Assembly (NCBI GenBank): GCA_022496805.1
Contig: CM040103.1
Coordinates: forward strand, 21,428,820 to 21,492,819
Reading direction: 5' to 3'
Source: Pohlia nutans
Lineage: Eukaryota; Streptophyta; Bryopsida; Bryales; Mniaceae
Length of the DNA: 64,000 nucleotides
The translations under genes and the position numbers were made by a program. The notes under the pieces were generated by a model. That model did not search any database, was not told where the DNA came from, and saw only the letters and a list, made by a program, of their open reading frames with translations. Shown piece after piece: positions 58,275 through 64,000 of the stretch; position 1 is the stretch's first letter, and each line of letters starts with the position of its first letter.

Positions 58275-59170
58275 TCCAGCTCCATTCTACTATCCTCTCA
58301 ATTTCTACATTGTCGTAATGTGGACCGATTGTTATTTAAAACTAGACATTTATCGTGGTTTGAAGTATATTGTAGTGTTTGATGGGGTTGTGTGTTGAGT
58401 TGATTCATTTGTTATCCTAGTAAGTAGAATGAATGTTGTTCATTTGCTAGTTGAATGAATAGAGTGGTAGGTAAGGTTAGTGGGAAGTTAGAGCTAGACA
58501 GCGGCTAGCCGCCAAAGGTGAGGGTTTCTTAGAGAGCACATAAGGGAGGGCTTGCTACCTTCTTGCCTCTCTTAGAACTTAGAAGTGTTTGAGCGCACTT
58601 AGGAGGGTGTGGGTTTAGGGTATGCATTTTTGCTTCCCTTTGTAGTTGGTTTCCGACGTTTTAATACAAAGTACTATTTGACATAGAGAACTTCGATCAT
58701 CGTGTACGATTGGAGTATTGTTTTTAGTTGATATTTTGAGGGTTTCTTTAAGGTGATATTTTGTACTAGTACCAAAAGCTTCGGAACATTTTCTTTTGTA
58801 GAGCAAACGTTATTAAGCGTCAAAGTACAGCATGTAAATTTTCTACGAATTTTGAGACAACAGTGTTTAGCGGATTTTGTCTCGGAGCAGGTTAAATATA
58901 TGTTTATGAAATTTAATGAGCACATGCATTACATCTTTAACAATACTCTGAAGAAATTTCATATCATTTGAACATAATCTCAAAACGTTATAGTTAGATC
59001 AGCAACCGAGAAAGAAATTTTGAAGTAGGAGCAGTAGATAAAAAAATAGTTTCGGTAAAATAGTTGCTACAGATGAACATTATTTTAGAATGGTTTGAAA
59101 TTTTTTATGTAGGTTTTCCACAATGTACATAAAATGGTGTCAAATTTTTATAACATTTGGAGTTTAGAGT

Positions 59171-59755
59171 TCAAAAGTTATAGGGGTGTAAAGCTGACAG
59201 TGTTAGTTGTATGCAATAGAAAGGAATAGGCTCACTAGCCCTTTTATTCATTGGATCATTCTCCTTGTCAATTACCTCCACTTCAGAAGTGGCCTCAGAT
59301 GCATCTTCTAGATTCGTTGCCCTTCGCACGAGAACCTCTTTTCGTGTAGAGCTTCTATCAAAACCTTGCAAAAAGTAGTACTTAATGGTGTCTTCATATA
59401 ACAAAATGCCTACATACTTTATATAGACCACACGAAATCGTCTCACGTACGAAGATATATCTTCAGCAGGCCCTTGTCGAATACTGGTCAACGTTGCTAA
59501 AGTTTGTTGATGACAAGTTTCAAATATGAATTGCCTTAAAAAGGCATCTTGCAACTGAGGCCATGTAGTTAAGGTTCTGGCCGGATGCCACCGATACCAA
59601 GCGTATGCCGTGCCAGTTAACATAGTTGAAAACCAGATTAAGTAATACTCTAGATCCGTAACAAGGTTTGTAATCAACAGCTCCTCATATTTTTCTATGT
59701 GCACCATTGCGTCTTCATTCCGAGAACCCGCTAATTTTGGCAAATTCGGAGGCAT
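59171..59755 (-). CDS. Retrotransposon gag fragment
   Basis: A 194-aa open frame resembles the Retrotrans_gag domain: an opening NLPKLAGSRNEDAMVHIEKYEELL, WFSTMLTGTAYAWY and LTTWPQLQDAFLRQF are the family's usual helices. In an LTR retrotransposon this protein forms the particle that packages the RNA. No zinc knuckle, protease, reverse transcriptase or integrase follows on the - strand down to 57 kb, and no LTR pair was found, so this is a truncated element or solitary gag. The frame is intact over the domain despite that loss. The ATG at 59755 may be internal to a longer original gag. Confidence 0.75.
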   Translation of the reverse strand: MPPNLPKLAGSRNEDAMVHIEKYEELLITNLVTDLEYYLIWFSTMLTGTAYAWYRWHPARTLTTWPQLQDAFLRQFIFETCHQQTLATLTSIRQGPAEDISSYVRRFRVVYIKYVGILLYEDTIKYYFLQGFDRSSTRKEVLVRRATNLEDASEATSEVEVIDKENDPMNKRASEPIPFYCIQLTLSALHPYNF

Positions 59756-60560
59756 TTACATAGCATTGTGTGGCATGTGGGGGAATTGAATAGGTAAACC
59801 CCTCGAGAGCATCATCGAGCTAATTTGTGATTGTAAATTGGGCGGAGGTTGATGACCCCTCGCATTCAGCAAATCTGTCCATTTCTTCATGTACAAGCAT
59901 CGGTTCTTGTAGATTCAGAGATTGCTTATGGATCAATATTTCAGGATCTACCTTTACTTGTCTTTCTATTCTATCAGTTTTGCTACGAAATACCTATGAA
60001 CGTTTTGACCGTCGCCAGTCAAAAGCTCATATGTCTGGCTGTTGGATGGGTGAATTATAGACGCAAGCAATGGACTCCTATTAAGCTAGGCGTTTGTGTG
60101 AGAAATTCCTAACCAAAATGGTAAAAATTAGTGGAAAATGGTCTAAATGGTGGAAATAGGGTTGCTTGAACAATTTTGGACAGCGCTTTCGCGTCATGCC
60201 CAAAACACTAATATGTACCCTAATGTACACACCAAAATTCCCAACTGGCCCGATGAAAATCAGGCAGCGCTTTCGCGTTATACTCTGCACCGGACCAATC
60301 TTACACGAAATTACATAAAAGCAATTAAAAGGTACAAAACATGAACAATGAAAATAACCACACTAATACAATGAGTTACACACCAATACAATGAGTTACA
60401 CACCAATACAATGAGTTACACACCAATATTTTTTACGTAATTAAAATTACCAATTTTAATAAATAAGTTTTTTTGTCTATCGTACTAAGCTTATCTAAGT
60501 CTAAAAAATTCCACAAAATCAAAAACTTGAGTACAAGAGGAGATGGAATTGCTCCCTGCC
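59756..60560. other. Flank of gag fragment with short repeats
   Basis: No gene. Two copies of CAGCGCTTTCGCGT (about 60181 and 60265) match, in reverse, the motif at about 56920. Three units of a 20-bp repeat CACCAATACAATGAGTTACA lie at 60361-60429. Confidence 0.6.
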
Positions 60561-61430
60561 TAGTGTCACGATGTCCCTCTGTACTAGCATCAAGGGAACA
60601 GAGACTGTGCTTGCTGCTGTTGTTGGTTTCGTCATGGGTCGTTGTTTCGTGCTCTTGTAATTCGCTCTGGACCTCGGCCGAATCTGCCTCTACTGCCGGC
60701 TCTTCCGTCGATCGTTGCCTGTCCGGTATTTATCTTCGTCGTGTTGTTCTGGTCGCCTTCGTCGCCGTCTCCTCTTCTTCGTGATTGCTTGGTCGCGGTC
60801 TTTTGGATTCGTCGTCTTAGTCACCTTTGTGTTGTCGTCTTCCCTAGCTGCTCGCTGTTGCCTCCAAACTGTGCTCGTCGCCTTTGAATTCCGCCTTCGT
60901 GGATGATCTCCTCCTGCCGAATCGACCTAGCCGTAGTCGCCGTAAATCTCGCCCTATCTGTGTTCTTGCGGTCTTGATCGCCCTTGTCGATTGGTCGTGA
61001 TCTTCATCTTCGTCGTTCGCTGCAGCGCCGTCTCTTTGCTCGTAGCCGATCCCGCCGGGTCCTTGGCCGCCCACAGACACCTCCGTGAACCCCGAGCGCC
61101 TTCGCTCGTCTTGTGGCCCTCGGATTCCTGACCATCGTCGTCTTGGTTTTGTTCTGTCTCGCCGGATATTTCGCCCTGGCCAGCTTGCCGTATTTCACAG
61201 CTCCGTAGCTGCGATCAATTCGCCGTCCTCGACCGTTCCGGGTCTTGATTTTCGTGGCTCCCTCCGTCGTCGAAGCTTGTGATATCCGCCGATTGCCGTT
61301 GGTCGTGGAAGCTCTGCCCCCGCTGAAATCACGCTACCTTCCGTCGTTGAAGCTACTCACCGCCCTACCGTGATTCGCGGCGTCGTTGCCTTCGTCGCTT
61401 GAACTACTCCGACATGCCCTGCCGGTTTTT
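60561..61430. other. GC-rich CGTC-biased low-complexity island
   Basis: About 870 bp dominated by CGTCG, TCGTC and TTCGCC runs, sharply GC-richer than its surroundings. Short frames on both strands (up to 103 aa) are compositional. It could be part of a retroelement or the leader of a gene outside view. No domain is recognisable. Confidence 0.45.
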
Positions 61431-62552
61431 ACGACCGGTTACCCTGATCCTACAACTAGAGTCCCACGACTAAAACTCTCCCAACAACTCCAGATCTGGA
61501 GCTTTTAAATTCCGCTCTTCCACTTTTTCACCAAAAGAGGTTTAATGGACAACATCAATTCCTAGCACCACCTTGCCAGTTCCACAATTCCTACCTCCAA
61601 AAAGGCCAAACAACAATCAAGAAAATTACTCCCTACATTCAATCCCCAAAAACTCCCGTACTAATCTTTTTGGTTTTCACAAATATTCTCCAAACAATCA
61701 CACGTTCAAAAATTAGATCTAGATCTAAAAACTTTGTCTGTCTCGATTCACTAGCTAACGGCGCAGACACACAATTAACTCGCGGCCACAGAAGCGGCAC
61801 ATATGGAATTCAAAATCTCACCCCACACTACATCCATTTACGAACTCATCCATTCTAGATTCCATCTTAAACCCTGAACTCCCACATAACCCCCACCTAA
61901 CCGGAAGTCCCATTAAAATCCTAAAGCATTAACATAAAATAATTCTCACTTAATAAACTAAAGAATAAACTCAACAATAACTTAATAAAATAAGACTAAA
62001 ACAATTGGAAATTCTAAGCGTAAAATAACAACCACAAAGAATAACTCAAGCAACTAATAAAATAGACTAAATTAATGAATTAAAATGACAAGCAATAAAA
62101 ATACATTAAAATCATCGAGTAAAATAAAAGGGTAAACGATTCAATTGCACAGAATCAAACAATCAAATCGTTAGAAGTAATTAAACAGACAAAATTATCT
62201 AGATAAAAAGGAATTTAAAATTGCCAACCAAACGGATCATTAATGCATACAAATCCGGGAATTTCTCTAACCGGCTAAAATGTCCTGGTTAAACAAATAT
62301 AAATTACTAAACACATCAAAACTATAGAACTAATAAATTACCAATAAAGTGAACCGTTTCGACGGTTCACAGTACCCTATCACTAGCAGTTACGTAAGTA
62401 GTTGGTCTTCGAGACATTCAAGTTTTTACTATCAAGCGTGAACTTGTAATTATTTTGTATACGATCTCAATTTCAAACGACTCTTTATATATAATTTTTT
62501 TTTTTTTTTAAATACCTACCGCCGCTCCTCATTCTACTTCCTATTGGTAGTA
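61431..62552. other. Gene-free AT-rich stretch
   Basis: Strongly A-rich on the + strand between 61.9 and 62.35 kb (AATAAAAT-like sequence). No bounded element or gene. Confidence 0.45.
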
Positions 62553-63140
62553 CTAAATCATATTAACACCTTTACTAATACATATTTGAGCTTTAAGCTT
62601 GAATGCGTGTAGACCTTTGAGGATTTTTCGCCTGACAATAATCTCGGAACGTTTTCTTCCTCTTTCTTTCTCGGAACAACATAGGCTCGAATAGACTTTG
62701 GCTGGGTCAAGGTCGTATATATTAAGAGCACGTACCGGGAAAAATATCATGTAAAACACTTCCGGTGATTGCGGAACGATCTCTCGAGGTTGATAGATGC
62801 AATCTTGAATCAGCATGAGGATAATGGAAGTTCGCGAGAGCCGATTTCGTTTAAGACTCGAAAGGTTGTTTGAATTAAGACCGGCCTTCACGCGTCTTTG
62901 CGCTTCTCCGTCACGAAAGAAAAGATCTCTTGCGTTGTATGGATCCTCTTCTCCATTCTTGTAATATGGGTAGAACGCCGGGTGAAATCTTGGTCGATGA
63001 AGATGAAGATAGCCGTCGATGCCGTACTTTCTCACGACCCGATCCCTTACCTCTTTGCAAGTTTGACAAGCTCTTGAGTATTTTTCGATGTATTTGAGAT
63101 GCTTCGCGATTGGAAGTTGCGTGTATATATGTATTAACAA
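62553..63140 (-). CDS. Unrecognised 195-aa open frame
   Basis: A single open frame on the - strand, the longest uninterrupted non-repetitive frame in the last 6 kb. Visible features are CQTCKEVRDRVVRKYGIDGY, a P/H/Y-rich stretch (LHLHRPRFHPAFYPYYKNG), and a basic C-terminal third. No family is recognised. Composition is more protein-like than neighbouring frames, so it may be an exon or a retroelement remnant. Start and end are uncertain. Confidence 0.3.
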   Translation of the reverse strand: MLIHIYTQLPIAKHLKYIEKYSRACQTCKEVRDRVVRKYGIDGYLHLHRPRFHPAFYPYYKNGEEDPYNARDLFFRDGEAQRRVKAGLNSNNLSSLKRNRLSRTSIILMLIQDCIYQPREIVPQSPEVFYMIFFPVRALNIYDLDPAKVYSSLCCSEKERGRKRSEIIVRRKILKGLHAFKLKAQICISKGVNMI

Positions 63141-64000
63141 ACCTCCAAAAATAATCTCGAGTCGTAGTCGTAGGTGTACTACGCTTTGAATTTCGACGGC
63201 TTGTGGTAACGAGAAATCCGTGGGTAATTTTATGTCGGATTTTCAATACTATCTACAAAACGGTACAACCCCTATTGTGCCCACTCGTCTAAATATTCGA
63301 TTTGATGTCTCGTGTGTTTTACGTACGGTATGCTCCTAATGCTAGTAAACGCTTCAGCATCGTCAAAAATTCGAAGATATCAGTTATATGCAAACCGGCT
63401 ACTAGCAGAATCGCGCCTAAACTTGAGTCAAACTCGAAATAAACACAAATGAAGGTGAAATAAAAGATGAAGCATTTGATGATTTCATCAAGTGTTACTC
63501 CCTCCCCACCTCTTGTAAACTTCAAGTTCTTCTCAAACTCGTTAACTTCGTTGGTAAGGTATATTTCCTACAAAACCATAAAAATTAGTCTTTCACTCAC
63601 GACAGTTGCACGTACCATTTATGTGAATAAAAAGATTTCTCATTACCTCACATACGAGTTATTAGGTGTGACGAATGATTAATTGTGTAATTAATACAAG
63701 TTTTCATAAATCTTTAAGTTAATTTCTCACTTTAAATCTGTTGTAGTCCTTTTAAGCAATGAACCCTTTTACTATTATATTTTTTTGTTTATTTTTTACA
63801 TAATCTTAAAGTACTATTTATGACGGTTCCGAAATGCTAAAATACATCTAATCTGAACAAAATATGCAAAAACATATGATTTTTTTCGTTATAAGTGTTT
63901 TATAAGCCCAAAACTACAATTTCCAATTTTATCCTTGGACTGCCTATGCGATTTTTTGCAATTTCACCTATTTTGAAGATGGACTATTCCACGTTTTTAC
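63141..64000. other. Gene-free AT-rich end of window
   Basis: Short frames only (68-71 aa). No motif or bounded repeat was recognised. Confidence 0.4.

Larger units (their letters stand above)
56603..59170. other. Gene-free repeat-derived stretch
   Basis: No gene. It holds a three-unit array at 57092-57500 and a long-TIR element at 57877-58274. The rest is AT-rich. A GACACGAAAGCGCTGCCC motif at about 56916-56934 recurs near 60.2 kb. Confidence 0.5.

Noticed and set aside
56870..60330. Possible LTR pair around the gag fragment
   Set aside because: The matching segments are in inverted, not direct, orientation and are highly diverged.
60561..61430. Possible GC-rich gene
   Set aside because: Frames are short, overlap on both strands and consist of simple CGTC-type runs without a domain.
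1..64000. CRISPR arrays, operons or other prokaryotic systems
   Set aside because: Intron-split genes and plant gene families make this nuclear plant DNA. The tandem arrays lack CRISPR repeat-spacer structure.

Overview
The window is nuclear DNA from a plant (streptophyte). The evidence is genes split by many small GT-AG introns, a STRUBBELIG-family LRR receptor kinase, a plant-type pectate lyase, a plant-style WW domain and TTTAGGG-type telomere repeats. GC-rich exons sit in AT-rich, repeat-laden DNA. A non-flowering land plant (bryophyte, lycophyte or fern) is my best guess, but the sequence alone does not fix the species.

Seven protein-coding genes could be modelled exon by exon, and reading frame is conserved across every splice junction: (1) a Gfo/Idh/MocA oxidoreductase, + strand, 5552-8508, 3 exons, 366 aa; (2) and (3) two tandem paralogues on the - strand, 12358-16305 (456 aa) and 17454-19041 (289 aa), combining an N-terminal SAM-like domain with matrin/U1-type zinc fingers, and in the longer copy a WW domain; (4) a SET-domain lysine methyltransferase-like gene, + strand, 23695-26236; (5) a PL1 pectate lyase, + strand, 28445-31891, with a secretion signal and a hydrophobic GPI-like tail; (6) a 17-exon STRUBBELIG-receptor-family gene, - strand, 33261-39983, 765 aa, with a degenerate kinase catalytic loop; (7) a Rab escort protein, - strand, 50162-56197, 11 exons, 570 aa. 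There is also a frameshifted aspartic-protease fragment (46.8-47.0 kb), an isolated retrotransposon gag fragment (59.2-59.8 kb) and one unexplained 195-aa ORF (62.6-63.1 kb). The genes look like unrelated housekeeping, cell-wall and signalling genes rather than one pathway. The only obvious local relationship is the tandem zinc-finger pair.

The most striking content is non-coding. At least eighteen short non-autonomous elements share a terminus of the form TTAA-CCCCTAAA...TTTAGGGG-TTAA. They fall into several internal-sequence families (called A, B, D, E, F, G, H and I here). No copy has a direct repeat outside the TTAA, and several neighbouring copies share a single TTAA, so TTAA behaves as the target-site duplication, as in piggyBac-type transposons. 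Some are nested in other repeats (19.9-21.5 kb; 15.5-16.0 kb) and many lie inside introns. Other elements include a MULE-type MITE with a 10-bp TSD, a hAT-type MITE with an 8-bp TSD, a Stowaway MITE with TA TSD, several foldback elements and many tandem arrays. Eight of the ten Rab escort introns each carry a different repeat.

The ends of the window (1-0.94 kb and 56.2-64 kb) are low-complexity or repeat-derived with no convincing gene.
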